From positions 5,751,218 through 5,815,217 of the forward strand of contig OY986966.1 of NCBI GenBank assembly GCA_963920575.1: DNA of 64,000 nt, given 5' to 3'. Position numbers and translations under genes: made by a program. Under the pieces are notes generated by a model, which worked only from the letters and a program-made list of their open reading frames with translations, was not told the DNA's origin and did no database searches. The stretch is from Narthecium ossifragum (taxonomy: Eukaryota; Streptophyta; Magnoliopsida; Dioscoreales; Nartheciaceae). Shown piece after piece: positions 10,112 through 22,599 of the stretch (its first letter is position 1; each line of letters begins with the position of its first letter).

Positions 10112-13100
10112 CGATCTTTCTGTCTCCCAGCTTGGAATATTCCCCTGTTGGCAGCCTCTCTTTGGTCAAGACGACCCACACTTCATCCCCAACGTCGAAT
10201 GAGACCCGGCGTCGGTGCTGATCCGCAACACTTTTATACCTGGCATTGGTGATCTCCAGTTGAGACTTGACCTGATCCTGGATGGTGTGGAGATGCTCGA
10301 TCAAGTCCTCAGCGCTCAGGTTGGTTCGACCCGGCTTGGAAATTGGAACCAGATCCAACACCCCCATAAGATTAGAGCCATAGACAATTTCAAAAGGACT
10401 CAGGCCGGTCGAACGATATTTGGACCGGTTGAAGGCGAATTCGGCTTGACTCAAAGCTGCATCCCACATCTTTGGTCGGCTTCCTGCGAGGCTCCTCAGG
10501 AGGTTGCCGAGGCTTCTGTTGACGACCTCTGTCTGGCCATCAGTCTGGGGATGATAGGCACTGCTGAAGCTCAATTTGGTGCCCAGCTTCTGCCACAAAC
10601 ACTTCCAAAAGTTGCTCATGAATTTGACGTCGCGATCAGAGGTGATCGACCTGGGAATCCCATGTAACCTCACCACCTCTTGGAAATATAGGTGAGCGAT
10701 CCACGCGGCATCCATCGTCTTCCGATAGGCTATGAAATGAGCCATCTTCGAAAACCTGTCTACTACTACAAAGATGGAATCCATACCACGAGCTGTACGA
10801 GGTAGGCCAAGGACGAAGTCCATGCTGACGTCGATCCATGGCACATCATGGACAAGGAGAGGCAGGTAGAGTCCTGCGTTGGTGGCTGATCCCCGAGATA
10901 ACTGGCAGATATGGCATTGCTCCACGTATCTGGATACGTCTATGGACAACTTTGGCCAATAGTAATTGCGAGCCACAAGAGCCAGCGTCTTGTCGCGCCC
11001 AAAGTGACCCTCACGGTGCAGCTACTGCAGAATCTGGCCTCGTAGAGAACAGTCAGGTACACAGAGACGAAGTCCCCGGAATAGGAACCCATCCTGCAAG
11101 CTGAAATCCGTGCGCTACCCCTCCGTGACCTCAGCATATACGGCGCCAAAAGATGGATCATCCGGATAGAGGTCCTTGAAAACATCAAAACCCACGACCT
11201 GTGCCTCCAGTGTAGTCAGTAGGTTGGCGCGCCGGCTCAATGTATCAGCCACTCGGTTCTGCGTGCCCGCCAGGTGTCAGAGAGAGAAGGTGAACTCCTG
11301 CATGTAGGCAACCCACTTGGCGTGTCGCCGGTTGAGCTTGTGTTGTCCATGGAGAAATTTGAGAGCCTCATGATCGGTGAGCAGGACAAACTCCCGTTGC
11401 ATCAGATAGTGCCGCCAATGCTTCAAGGACTGCACAATAGCGTAGAATTCCAGATCATAGGTAGAATAGTTTTTGGCGGCACATGATAACTTCTCACTGA
11501 AGTAGGCCACTGGTCGTCCTCCTTGGTTGAGCACCCCGCCGATGCCGACTCCCGACGCATCGCAGTTGACTTCGAAGATCTTCTCGAAATCCGGCAGTGC
11601 AAGAACTGGCGCCTCCGAGATCCTCTGCTTCACTAGTTGGAAGCTTTCTTCCGCGCCTTCGGTCCATGGGAAAGTCCGCCCTTTAAGACACTCGGTGATG
11701 GGGGTTGTCAACGAGTTGAAGTTGTGGATGAAGTGCCGGTAGAAGGAGGCCAGCCCGTGGAAGCTGCGAACATCATGTAGACTCCGCGGCGAGGGCCAGC
11801 TTCAGATTGCCTCCGCCTTGCTGGGATCCGCGCTAATACCACCTGAAGAGACAATATAACCAAGGAAATATACCCGGTCCGTCAGAATGGTGCACTTCTT
11901 CTGGTTGGTGAACAGCCACTCCTGCCGCAACGCCTCGAGGACAGCCCACAGATGCTTCAAGTGTTCCTCCTCAGATGCACTGTACACCAGGATGTCATCG
12001 AAGTAAACGACGACAAATCGACCCATGAAAGGCCTCAGGACTTGATGCATGAACCTCATGAATGTGTTGGGCGCATTGGACAGACCGAAGGGCATCACCC
12101 TCCACTCGTATAGTCCATCCTAGGTCTTGAAGGCTGTCTTCCACTCGTCCCCCCGCTTGATGCAGATCTGGTGGTATCCGCTCTTGAGGTCTATTTTTGA
12201 GAACAGCTTGGAACCTGCCAGTTGATCGAGCATATCGTCCAACCTCGGTATGGGAAATACGTACTTTATGGTGATCCGATTGATAGCTCTGCTGTCGATG
12301 CACATTCTCCAGGAACCGTCCTTCTTGGGTACTAAGAGGGCAGGGACGGCACATGGGCTGATGCTCTCACTTACATAGCCCTTCTCCATCAGTTCCGCTA
12401 CCTGCCTCCTCAGTTCCTTGAGCTCCTTCAGACTCATCCGGTACGCTGGCCGATTGGGTAGGCTGGCTCCCGGGGTCAAGTCGATTTGATGCTGGATGTC
12501 CCGCAGTGGAGGCAAGCTCAGGGGAAGCTCCTCAGGTAGCAGATCGGCGAACTCTGCCAGGAGGGGCCTCACGGGTTCGGGGACTTCCACGTTCGTCTCT
12601 GGCTCGCCTGGCAGCAACGCATAGATGACTGGCTGCGCCTTCATCTCCTCTAGGAACTGCGACCGTGACAACATAGTCACAACGCGGCCTTGCTTGGGCT
12701 TGGGCCGCGGCTCCTCCCGTCTCAGCGCTAAGGTCAGTCGCTGCTCCTTGATCCGCAAGGTGTAGGTGTTCCTCTGCCCGTTGTGGACGACAAATCGATC
12801 AAATTGCCAGGGTCATCCCAGCAAGAGGTGGCACGCATCCATGGTCACCACATCACACCATACACTATCCTGATAATTGGAACCAATGGAAAAGGACACC
12901 GGGTAACATTTATCGACTTTTACCTCGCTGCCGCGCTTGAGCCACGAAAGTTGGTAGGGAACTGGGTGGGCTTCCGTTGGCAGTTGCAGCTTGGTCACCG
13001 CGTCGTCCGTGATGACGTTCTCACAGCTCCCGCTGTCCACGATCATCTTACAGACCCGTGTGCCGATGGCGCACGTGGTTTGGAAGATATTGGTCCGCAG

Positions 13101-14297
13101 CCAGGTGTCATCAACCTCCTCATTGGGTGACAGGAAGCTCTTCCGCAGGATCAGGGTTTCCTGGCCGTCCCCGTACAGGATCTCCCCTTCATCGCCATAA
13201 CCATCGAAGACGGGTTCGGTCTGGTCCGCATGCTCCTCTGCTTCTTCCTCAATAAGCAGAGCCTTCCCTGGTCGGCTGGCCGGTAGGCTACAGTCCGAGG
13301 CCCGATGCCCCACTTCCCCACAACGAAAGCACCTGAAGGTGGGTCCCGATGTCAGATTTGGGGGAGCAGGCCGCGGCCCCGGTAGCTTCACTTGCAGAGT
13401 CGAGTTCTGTGGTGTCGGGTTCTGTGGTGCCGGAGGTGGCCGTTGCATCCGCCCCACGGTAGACGCCCTAGTTTGCTGCCGTTCCGCCGTCAACGCTCGC
13501 TAGTAGGCTTCGGACACCGTCCACAACGCGTGAAGGCTGAGCGCGTCCTTGAGAGATAGGCGCAGCCCCCTGAGGTACCTAGCGACCGTCTGCTCCTCTA
13601 TCTCAGAGAGGTCGTTCCTGGCAAGCAACTGATAAAATTCTTCAGTATACTCCTCAACAGATCGCGTACCTTGACGTAACGTGTGTAGCTTCTGGAAGAG
13701 GGACTGGGTGTAGCCGAAAGGAAGGAAGTGCTCCTTCAACTTCTTCTTCATCTTCTCCCAGTTTCGGATCTTGCCCTTCTGCTGCTTCTCACGAACCCTC
13801 TTCAGTTGTTCCCACCACGCTGAAGCTCGGCCCTTCAACTTGATAGACACCAACTTCACCTTGATGTCGTTGGGAACCTCCCGAAACTCAAAGATACGTT
13901 CCACTTGATGAAGCCAGTCCATGAAAATCTCTGGCTGCAGCCCTCCCGCGAACTCAGGTATGTCTACCTTGAATCCGTAATCCATGGCATGATCCCGCTG
14001 GTCATGGCGTCGAAAGGGGGGTGGGTCGGCGTACATGTTCTGAAAGGAGGACTCATCCGAAGACAACTCCTCTTCCTCCGTCAGCGAGGGCGTCCTATCT
14101 CGATTCTGATGTTGTAACTGGAGTTGGAGGGCAGCCACCTGTCGTTGAAGATCAACGATGGTCGCCTGCAAGACTCCTTGTTCCCGCGGGGGAGGCCCCT
14201 CGTCTACAGGGGGCCGGCCACGTCTTCTGGGCGGCGGCGGCGGTGGAGATACACTAGGCGCCCGTCGAGCACGGTTAGCTCTGGTTCGAGGCGACAT
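10112..14297 (-). pseudogene. gag-pol of the gypsy element, in one frame with at least seven stops
   Basis: From the ATG at 14297 the same frame can be followed to the solo-LTR insertion and resumes beyond it to 7704. Visible domains in order: Gag with a coiled segment; zinc knuckle CFRCGEVGHRASDC; protease with the DSG triad; reverse transcriptase with the YFDD catalytic box; RNase H (DASGVGIG); integrase with CHIC, the first Asp in MDFVLGLP, SDRD and the Glu of TDGQTE. In-frame stops occur at 13500-13502, 12813-12815, 12120-12122, 11802-11804, 11277-11279, 11115-11117 and 11022-11024. I found no frameshift. The copy is therefore dead, both by point mutation and by the nested insertion. Confidence 0.9.
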
Positions 14298-14323
14298 GGC
14301 TCCTCTTCCTAGGAACTCATATA

Positions 14324-14336
14324 GCTCTTGATACCA
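14324..14336 (-). promoter_or_regulatory. Primer-binding site, initiator-Met tRNA type
   Basis: Four bases past the 5' LTR the minus strand reads TGGTATCAAGAGC, close to the usual plant PBS TGGTATCAGAGC that pairs with the 3' end of initiator tRNA-Met; one extra A is present. Confidence 0.8.
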
Positions 14337-14339
14337 CTC

Positions 14340-14914
14340 TGGCGCAGGGTAAAACGTGAAAGTTAGACCTCTGTATGGGAGAGACAACCAAACTCTCTAT
14401 GTGAGAGATAACCAGATTTCTATAGAGGAAGAAACCAAAAACCCTATTTTCTTATTCATCCAAAACTGACTCTTTACAAACCCTAAGGCCTCCTTTTATA
14501 GGATTAAGGAAAGACCTGACCAACTCAAAAATGGACTCAAACCCTAATCCAAGTATTAACCCGGAATTCAATAATAAAAGAAATCCTACTCAAAATAGGA
14601 AATTTGCCAAAAATAGAAACCGATAAAACTGCCTAAAAAGGAAAGTTTTCACTTAAACTGAGTTTTCGGACCAAAGGAAAAGGAATTTGACGTTTTGACG
14701 AGCAGTCATGGAGAGATCAAAGATCTCCGACGATAAATGACGGGCTCGTCGACCCGGTCGTTTCGACTGGTCATACGCCCCGATCGGACGGCCGGATCAA
14801 AAGTTATGGCCATCCAAAGGTCTCAGTCGGACGGATGGAATCCGAATGCGTTCGGATCGCCTTGGAAGCTGCTCCGGATCGGACTCAGTCAGGTCCCGCC
14901 CTGGTCCTGCATCA
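14340..14914 (-). repeat. 5' LTR of the gypsy element
   Basis: 575 bp, collinear with 7247-7821. It starts TGATGCAGGACC on the minus strand and ends ...CCTGCGCCA next to the primer-binding site; the last dinucleotide CA is kept although the neighbouring base differs from the 3' LTR. Confidence 0.92.
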
Positions 14915-14919
14915 GGTAT
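14915..14919. repeat. Target-site duplication GGTAT, right
   Basis: Matches GGTAT at 7242-7246; together they date the insertion as a single integrase-mediated event. Confidence 0.9.
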
Positions 14920-16895
14920 GATATATCAAGTGATCGAGATGAAGCCACGTGAAATAGAGTAGTGGGGATGATGGTTGCTCGTGTCAGGTGGTGCCAGGGC
15001 ACCTAATCTATCATATAAAATATAGTGCATTCTATTAAGCGGGTGACGATGTCTGATCCAAGTTATGTTATGAGATATCATGTGATCGAGATGAAAAAAC
15101 GTGAAAGGGAGTAGTGAAGGGTGATGGTTACCGGATAGTTAGGGAAGAGAGATGAGTACTAGGAGTGGTGGTCACTCGTGTCATGTGACATTGGGGCACA
15201 ATGCATTATATGAGAGGGATGATATCATATTTTTGTGTTTATGACTTCGATCGTCTAATGGTAAAGAAGGGTGGGAGAGAGAAAGGTCAGTTACAACCGT
15301 GCCGCCATGTGACCGGCCTCCCCTCTCCCTAACTAGTCTATTATATAAAGTAATGTAGGTAATGGAGTGGCATTTGATTCATACATACCCACAACTGCAA
15401 CCGTACATAGAGAGAGAAGGGGTGAGACGACTGAGGAGAGGGGTAGTTACCCATGTCAGGTGGTGTTTATGTATAGTCGCAATTAAACATTTATCATTTA
15501 TGATGGGATTAAATTACAAGCAAGAGAGAAATGCATGCTTGAGGTTGACATATCCGGTGGAAATAAACCTAATCTCAGGCAACCACACGAAACCATATAA
15601 ATTTAAAAGGACTATGTTAATGTCACATTCCGTCAAAACTAGTGGGAACCATGAAACCCTATTTAAGCAAACATCAGTAAAAAATGTATTCCTAGCCGTT
15701 CCACAGCCGAGACTCGACATCTCTCCAACCCCTCTTCCATTTAGCTCTCAATAGTCAATACCATGCATGTTTCTCATTCATAGGTCCCAAGTCTAAATCC
15801 AGAAGGAACTCTGACATAAATGAATTGAAAGGTGGTATATCTATAAGACTATAGCTTTCTTAATTAGCTAGTTCCTTCTAATTGTGAAACAGTACTGACA
15901 TAGCCCTAGTCTTTGTGTACTAGAATACTAGCAGACATGTACGTACTAAATTACCATTATATTCATAGGTTCCATTTCTAACAACTCTTCTTGGACGAAG
16001 TCTGGTACTCTTGTTCTACGCGCACACAGTTTCTTCATCTTAATTTCTTAAATAGAACTAGTACCATTTGGAAGAAGATCTGAAGAACCTCAGCTAGCTA
16101 AGCATCATTGCAGAGAGCCTTACAACCTGCCACCTTCTGATCGACTGTAGGTTTTAACAGCACGTAGGACCCCTCCCCTGACACCATCTATAACAGCACA
16201 CATGGAGGCTTCTGGGAGAAGGCATGGAATGGCATATGCTCCGAGACACGTGCACCACATGCAACTGGGCTGGCGTGCACAGCACAAGATACATGCCCTC
16301 CCATGCCTGCCAAGGCTTATATGCCTTCCATCAGGCACATAGAATACTATTGCACGAGTAGTACTGCTAGCACAATATACCACCAAAATCCCACTAGGAT
16401 TTTGCTGCAGGCTTACTACATGCTGAAGAATCCAAGCTTCTTCGTCCCAGCTTAGGTTCAGCTGCATTAATATAATATAATATAATATATATCAATCACT
16501 ACGTACTTAGCTTGTTATAAGTATTCTTTCTTCCTGCATGGAGTGGCAATCATGAAGGAGAGAAGAGAATATATGGGGAACTACACCACCACTACTGCTC
16601 CCAATAACATTACATTACATATATTCTTCTTGAAATATATAACCTGCAAACATATCCTACCCCAAACCCCTAGCTTCCACTTCCAAACATTGAAACGAAT
16701 GTAAATGTTCATTGAGTATATGGTTCTCAAATCACCACCCCATAGTAAAAAGAAGGTTAAAGACAACAAAGCACAACTGAAACAAAAGAAGAAGAAAGAC
16801 CTAAGTTTTCCAAATAGGGAAACTTTAGACATGACCACCAGAGCTAATTAGAGACAGCATAAGATAGTATACCACTGCTACCTCTCTCTCTCTCT
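14920..16895. other. Intergenic; diverged repeat copies, no gene
   Basis: 15003-15110 resembles the pre-insertion sequence flanking the gypsy element (GACGATGTCTGATCCAAG then TGATCGAGATGAA). The rest, including the 3' flank of the Dof gene, contains no recognisable coding sequence; short frames on both strands lack conserved content. Confidence 0.5.
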
Positions 16896-17852
16896 CTACA
16901 TGAGGGAGCTGTTAACAAGGCCATGCCAAGAAGAACCAACCCCAGCCCAGTAATTATCTCTGCCTGAATCCAAACCCATGTTCCCATGATCTCCATTTGG
17001 CTGCCACTGGAGGTTCATGGTCACCTTGCTCTCCTCTCCACCTAAACCCTTGCCAGACCCATGGCTAGTTGCAGGTGTAGCAGCTGTTGGAGTACTTGCT
17101 GCACAAGCATTGCCTAAACCTGATCCATAGTGTAAACCAACCTCCTCTCCACCAACTCCACCTTCACTAACCATGGCTTCCACATTGTCTCCATTGCCAC
17201 CACCAAATCCATAGTAGAGGTTGTTGAAGCTGCATGGATTGATACCATCTGGAAGCCCGTTTCTCAGGATGTCAAGAAAGCCAGAAGATGTAGCAGCAAT
17301 GTTACTAGGATTATTAGGGTTAGGACTTGCTAGAAGGAACTGGTCATGGTCATCTAGTAATCCCAGTTGCCTGGTAGAGGGTTGGTTGTGGAGCCTTGCA
17401 AAGGCCAAGGTGAGGTCACTAGGGTCATAGGAAAGGGATGGTGGAGGTGGTGGTGGGAGAGAGGAGAGTAGTGAGCCGGAGTTGGTGACGGCGATGAAAG
17501 GCTGATGATCTTGTAGTCTCTTTGAAGAAGAGGATGATGATGATGATGATGATGATGAAGAGGATCTCTTGTTCTTTCTGCAGCCACCTCCAACTGGGAC
17601 GTTCCTAAGAGAGCCACCCTGGGTCCAGTACCTCCTGCAGCCCTTGCAGAAGTACCTGGGCTGTGAGAGGCTGTAGTTGTTGTAGTAGCAGAACTTGGTG
17701 TTGGTGGAGTCACACCTGGGGCACTTGAGGGCTTGCTCTGGGTTTGGCCTGGGCTTCTTCTCTGCTTGTAGTTGTTGTTGCTCCGCCTGCTGTGACGACT
17801 TGGGGCAGCCACCACTCAGCATGATGTCTTCCAGGGGATGATGGCTACCCAT
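16896..17852 (-). CDS. Dof-type zinc-finger transcription factor
   Basis: The frame from ATG at 17852 to TAG at 16896 gives 318 residues. A complete Dof domain lies near residues 44-96: C44, C47, C69 and C72 form the single C2C2 finger, followed by [18 protein letters not shown] and CRKNKR, the DNA-contacting part. Dof proteins are plant-specific nuclear factors that bind AAAG cores. A run of about 14 serines follows the domain, encoded by a TCA repeat; the C-terminal half is Gly/Asn/Ser-rich as usual. The bases just before the ATG (GTTGCACAG|GCC) look like a splice acceptor, and many Dof genes have an intron near the start, so a short upstream exon is possible; I could not place one. Subfamily not resolved. 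Confidence 0.9.
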   Translation of the reverse strand: MGSHHPLEDIMLSGGCPKSSQQAEQQQLQAEKKPRPNPEQALKCPRCDSTNTKFCYYNNYSLSQPRYFCKGCRRYWTQGGSLRNVPVGGGCRKNKRSSSSSSSSSSSSSSKRLQDHQPFIAVTNSGSLLSSLPPPPPPSLSYDPSDLTLAFARLHNQPSTRQLGLLDDHDQFLLASPNPNNPSNIAATSSGFLDILRNGLPDGINPCSFNNLYYGFGGGNGDNVEAMVSEGGVGGEEVGLHYGSGLGNACAASTPTAATPATSHGSGKGLGGEESKVTMNLQWQPNGDHGNMGLDSGRDNYWAGVGSSWHGLVNSSLM

Positions 17853-20700
17853 GGCCTGTGCAACACTACTTAAAATCAAAGCTGATACACATAACTAGGT
17901 AGTAAGGAAAAAAGCTGAGAAAAGCAAAGAACTTTGATCGATCTTGGTTTTGCAATTGCATCAAAAGACCAAAGACTCTAAAGAATCAAGAAAGCAATCC
18001 TAACAACTCCAAAAAAAAACTCAGGAAAGACAAGAATTCACAATTAAAACAGTAGTAAACTCGTGTGCATATATTTTCAAGGTTTTCAAGGTGTATACTT
18101 GGTTCCAAGTTTAGATCCAGTAATCGACTTAATTATTTGCTCAATAGATTAGGATATGAGAATCGATTTATGGTTCAACTTGCACTATGTATGTATGGAA
18201 ACAAAGACGATCCAAGACAGAAGATAAAGAATTAAGAAGCTCATGCATCATCAGAAACATAATTCATAACGATATGATGATCAACTAAATCGCCTTTAAT
18301 TTTCTACTGGCGAGGATTGGATGCCAGCTTTCGTAAAGTTTCAAAACTCATACTCATGACTGATTTCATATCCTTGAACCCCAAAAATGAAATTAAAGGA
18401 ACTTTCTAGCCAGTTTCAGCGCATCATCCACTTTAATTAATATAGGTCACCAGCGATTCACTGTATGCACCACTCACAAGATATATGTTGTTGTTGCTTG
18501 CTACTGTGCTACATCGATCGAGGAGGAGGAGGCGGCCGAAAACACGATCAAAACAATTAATTAATTTTGAGATCAAACCACCAGCTAGATCAAGCCGGCC
18601 GGTAAAAGAAACCCAAGATTTCAAAATCCCCCAAATTATATATACACATGATCGGAATCATGAATAAGGAGGAACCATGGAAGAAACACCGATGAAATAA
18701 TAATACTTAAAAGAAAGGAAAATTACAGGCAGTGAAACCTCCAGACAAGATCAAGACCACAACTTGCAAAAGCAAGCATATATATATATATACTGTGTTT
18801 GGCCTTCCCTTATCCTTATCGATTACCTGATAGTTGCCATTAGAAATCTCCATCCATGCAGCTATGGGTTAACGCCTTCTTTCTACCAAGGAGAAGCAGC
18901 TATGAGATAGATCGATCGATGTTCTCTCTAAAGATAGATCGATGTCTCTCTAAAGATAATACCTAATCTTCTCTCATGCAAAGGGGTGGTGTGGTGATCC
19001 ACAGAGAGCTAGCTAGCTAGCTAACCTAAGGGGAGAAGAAGCCACCCATCTCCTCCTACCCCCAGTTAAATAACGGGGATAGAGCAATAGAGAGAGAGAG
19101 AGAAAAAGAGAGAGATGAAATGAGAGGAGATGATTGCTTTCCGTACGAAACGATCGATGCGTTAGGCTGCACGCAGGGAAAGCATTGAAAAATTCGAGCG
19201 ATCTGCAACGGATTCATGAGAGAAGGCCAGCACCAGCAGGCAGCAACAGCGCCTGAGGAGAGAGAAAGATAGAGCGCGGACTTCACGAGGGTCCCACTCC
19301 TCCTTGTATTGGCGTGGAGCGCAACAGCGGCTACCTGGGCCCCACCCCGATTAATCGCCACCATCCCCTCCCATTAACTCGGATTTTTATTTCATTTTTT
19401 TATTCTCGGTGTATATAAGTTTATTTATAAACCCTCTACAGTATATAATTTACAGTAGAAAAATGGCAGGGTGGCAGTGGTGGGGGCGGAGGGGGTCACC
19501 AGTCAAACTTTATTCTTTGTCGGTCCAGGAGGGACAGTTGAGCAGAGATCTCTTTTGCTTCTCGAACCCCATCGTCTGATTGTGATCCATTTTCCATATA
19601 TAATCCTCTGATTTTTAAACTGGTCCACTTTGATATATTCCATCCTAACAAAAAACCATATAGTAAAGTACGTAGTGGAATACTTACTTATTAGGATGGG
19701 GATCACCCTTAAACTATTACTATGATGATCACCAGTGGAGGAGCCTAGCTATTCTGCTGCTCCACCTCATGCTCGCATGTGTCGCCATTTTAATAATATA
19801 GGGGTGGTTGCTGAGTAGCGTAGCTGGCACATGCTCCGCAATCAACTAGATTCGTCTGCAGAGGTTCAAGTAGTAGCTTAGCTTCAAGAGGTCTAGATAT
19901 GATGATGATAGTGAATATAGTAATCGGATCCGACCCGTTATAGCTCATGAGCTTAATATAGCTAGCTAGCTGGGACGCGCCCTACGAGAGGAGAGGAGGT
20001 TAATTGGTGAGTAAGGAAGGCATATAACCGATGGGGGACCCACACTGGGTGGCAGAGTCCTTTGTCGGTGGAAGGTGGGTCCACGTGTCAGAGTGGCGGA
20101 ATATCTCGCTTATCGAGCGGTGGGGGTCCCACTGTGAGTGGGATCTCTTATCTCTCTCTCTCTCTGTGTAAGCGGGTCGCAGCCCCAATCGAGCCGTTTG
20201 CTTGGAGAAGCAGAAGCGCGCGCCCGACCCCGCCTCGGCGTCCCGAGGAGCACGTGACTGGGGCGCCGCGACGTCACCCGCCTCCAACGGACCAACCAAA
20301 CCGGCGCGTCACCTGGCTTGCGGACAAAAATAGTAAAACGGAACACAGGTCCCCGAGAGAGCTCGCCGTAGCGTAGCGTAACGTAACGTACGACGATGGA
20401 GGCCGGCGTGGGACCCACCGGCGCCGTCTAGAAAACTCCGGGGTTACGTTACGTAGGTAAAAGGGCCGGTGGTAAAGAAATACGGCTTGTGCACTGTGTT
20501 TTAGTTAGCGCACAGACCCGAATAAAAGCCCATGGACTAGGGACCATGGGGACTAGGTGTACCAGTGAGGCCCGGAAGTTTGAATGGTTTGCACAGGAAC
20601 GGTCATCGGTCCCCGCGTGGGAATGGCACGGCACTTACTTTGAATGTTGAACCAATTTTGAAGGGGAATCATTCATCAAAGGATTAAAGTCTCTCACATG
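17853..20700. other. Upstream region of the Dof gene; intergenic
   Basis: No supported gene. 18515-18540 and 18908-18958 carry GATCGATC-type motifs and a small tandem repeat (TCTCTCTAAAGATAGATCGATG, nearly twice). 19009-19022 is AGCTAGCTAGCTAG. 20000-20460 is GC-rich with repeated CGTAACGTAACGTA near 20370-20390 and the reverse motif GTTACGTTACGTAGG at 20442-20456. Open frames across this stretch show no protein features. Confidence 0.45.
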
Positions 20701-21056
20701 ATGACGATTCGTTAACAAAGATATAGTCTGTGTTTGGTTTCGGAGATAAACCCACATTATCCTCTTCTTATCCCCAAACATTGCGGGGTTACCAACTTCT
20801 GAGATAAGTGGGGTTAGCCCCGGTTTTGAGGTTAAGGAGGGTTATCCCCTTTTCGCGATACATTAATGGGGGGGGGGGGTTGGCAAAGCAAAGTTGCAGC
20901 GGCCATTGCGTGAGGGGTCGATCGTCTTGTCGCGGGGTCGCCGGCGGCAGAGTAGGACACGTGGGTGCGACCCCAGTGGGAGAGCGTTGTTGACGAGTAG
21001 GAGGAAGGGATATGATTGTCGGCGGCGGGAGCAATCGGTGGGGGTAGGGCTGGCCG

Positions 21057-21420
21057 CTACGTCGACTCTAGGCCAAAAGCGTTCCAGATTTGGTCAAATC
21101 CCGTTGGTCGGAGGAGAGATCGAGAGAGTGAAAGAGAGACAACGCCACCGTGTGAAGTCGACGGCAACGCTTGAGGTCTTCTTGCGGGATCTATCTGTCG
21201 CCGACCGCTACCTCGATTCTAAGCCAAGAGCGTTCTAGATCCGATCAAATCCGGTTAATCGGAGGAGAGATCGAGAGAGTGAAAGAGAGATAGCGCCACC
21301 GTGTGAGATCGGCGTGGCGCCGCGCGTGGTCTTCTTGCGAGATCTGTCCGCCATCGTCCGCTACCTCCACTCTGAAGCCAAGAGCATTCCATATCTTGTC
21401 AGATCCAGTTGAGGTTACTC
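21057..21420. repeat. Tandem repeat, units of 151 and 153 bp plus a partial third
   Basis: Units start at 21057, 21208 and 21361, each with CTAC[CG]TC..AC/TTCT followed by a GCCAA(A/G)AGCG(T)T core and CGGAGGAGAGATCGAGAGAG in the first two. The third unit is cut after about 60 bp. Confidence 0.75.
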
Positions 21421-21529
21421 TACTCCATTGCCGGAAATGAGGAGGTCTTGGCGTTACTCTCCTCCGTTGTTGTCTCCTAAACACAATATTGAAGAAGATT
21501 GAGCCTTAGGCCTGGATTGACTACACTAG

Positions 21530-21760
21530 GCGGGGAAGGAGGTTGGAAGATAAGAATCTATGCAACGTGGCATGAGTGTCATGCACAAATCGAGAATTAT
21601 CCAAGTGCATGTTACCGCAAATTTAAATCTTTGGGTGAAGCATCACAATCTTTTGAAGATTACAATAGGGCCTTTTACGAGGAAGTGGCCACGACATCTT
21701 ACGCGGAATCCAATACGACACATGTTATCCCAAGTTTGTTGTTTTCTTCTATTGTTTGCT
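21530..21760 (+). pseudogene. Viroplasmin / RNase H1 N-terminal-domain-like fragment
   Basis: A short plus-strand frame (ATG at 21499) contains IRIYATWHECHAQIENYP and then CYRKFKSLGEASQSF. The pattern of a W-x-E/H-C-x-x-Q core with a following K-F-K-S and an E-A helix is that of the Caulimovirus_VI/RNase H1 N-terminal hybrid-binding domain, which is found in plant RNase H-like proteins and transposons as well as in caulimovirids. Nothing else of a viral genome is seen here, so I read it as a captured host or transposon fragment. The frame ends soon after in a hydrophobic low-complexity tail. Confidence 0.5.
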
Positions 21761-22599
21761 ACCTAGTTGTTGCGATATTTGTTGTCGTATTTACTATTTT
21801 TCTGTTACGTTGATGTATCTGACTTAACAAATAAGTTCAATATGTTGTGGGGTAGTTCGGTTTATTCGTCATCAGGGTTGTCTCTGGCCAATTTTACTTA
21901 ATTGGCGAAAATACCTTTTTCTACCTTGTAGTTTCTAACAAATGTTTATGATGGCCATCGATTATAAAACCGATCAATTGAGTCACTATGTTTCATAAAC
22001 TGTGTCAATATAACCCATCTGTCCGTCCGCCATTAGCAGTCTAACGGGATTGACAAATTTCGACTAAATTGAATTTATTTTAACTTGTTTTCACTAATTT
22101 AATTTAGACCAATTTTTACCAAAATGACATACGGTCAAATATTAGTCTACATTAGTCAAAACAAAAGTCAAAATCAGCTAATATTAGTTAAAATTGGCTT
22201 ACACCGTTAGATTCCTAATGGCGTGCGCTGCCTAGAGGGGGGGGGGTGTGCGGTGTGATTGCCAGCTGATGGTTGTGATGCGATCCTTCTTCGTATTTAC
22301 AATTAATAAATTATAATTATTATACTTATTTCAGCTTTTGCAACCAAACATCATTTTTTTATTCCAAGTAATTATTATTAATTTATCCCAATTTTTCAAC
22401 CATAAACAAAAGTGGAATGAATGTATCGCCACTCATTAACCCCATTTTTCTAATCCCAAAAACCCAACCCTCAATCAAACATCAAAAGTGAAATAACTCT
22501 ATTCCCACTCATTAACTATATTTTTCTAATCCAAAATCCCTTAATGTGAAATAGCTTATTCCCGTATCAACCGGGGGCACAGAGTACATGAGGCCCACC

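Larger units (their letters stand above)
7247..14914 (-). mobile_element. Ty3/gypsy LTR retrotransposon, chromovirus-like, with a nested solo LTR
   Basis: Two direct repeats of exactly 575 bp (7247-7821 and 14340-14914) bound the element, with near-perfect terminal inverted repeats (TGATGCAGG...CCTGCGTCA) and the 5-bp target duplication GGTAT at 7242-7246 and 14915-14919. The element reads on the minus strand: 5' LTR, primer-binding site, gag, protease, reverse transcriptase, RNase H, integrase, polypurine tract, 3' LTR. By eye the LTRs differ at about 21 positions and have no indels (about 96% identity), so insertion is fairly recent. The order RT-RNaseH-IN is Ty3/gypsy; the integrase tail with FNVKHLV resembles chromoviruses. 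The integrase tail is split by the solo LTR at 7990-10111. Confidence 0.93.

Noticed and set aside
19056..19364. A 102-codon frame upstream of the Dof gene, tested as a first exon
   Set aside because: No sequence resembling a Dof N terminus and no donor that keeps frame with the acceptor-like site before 17852.
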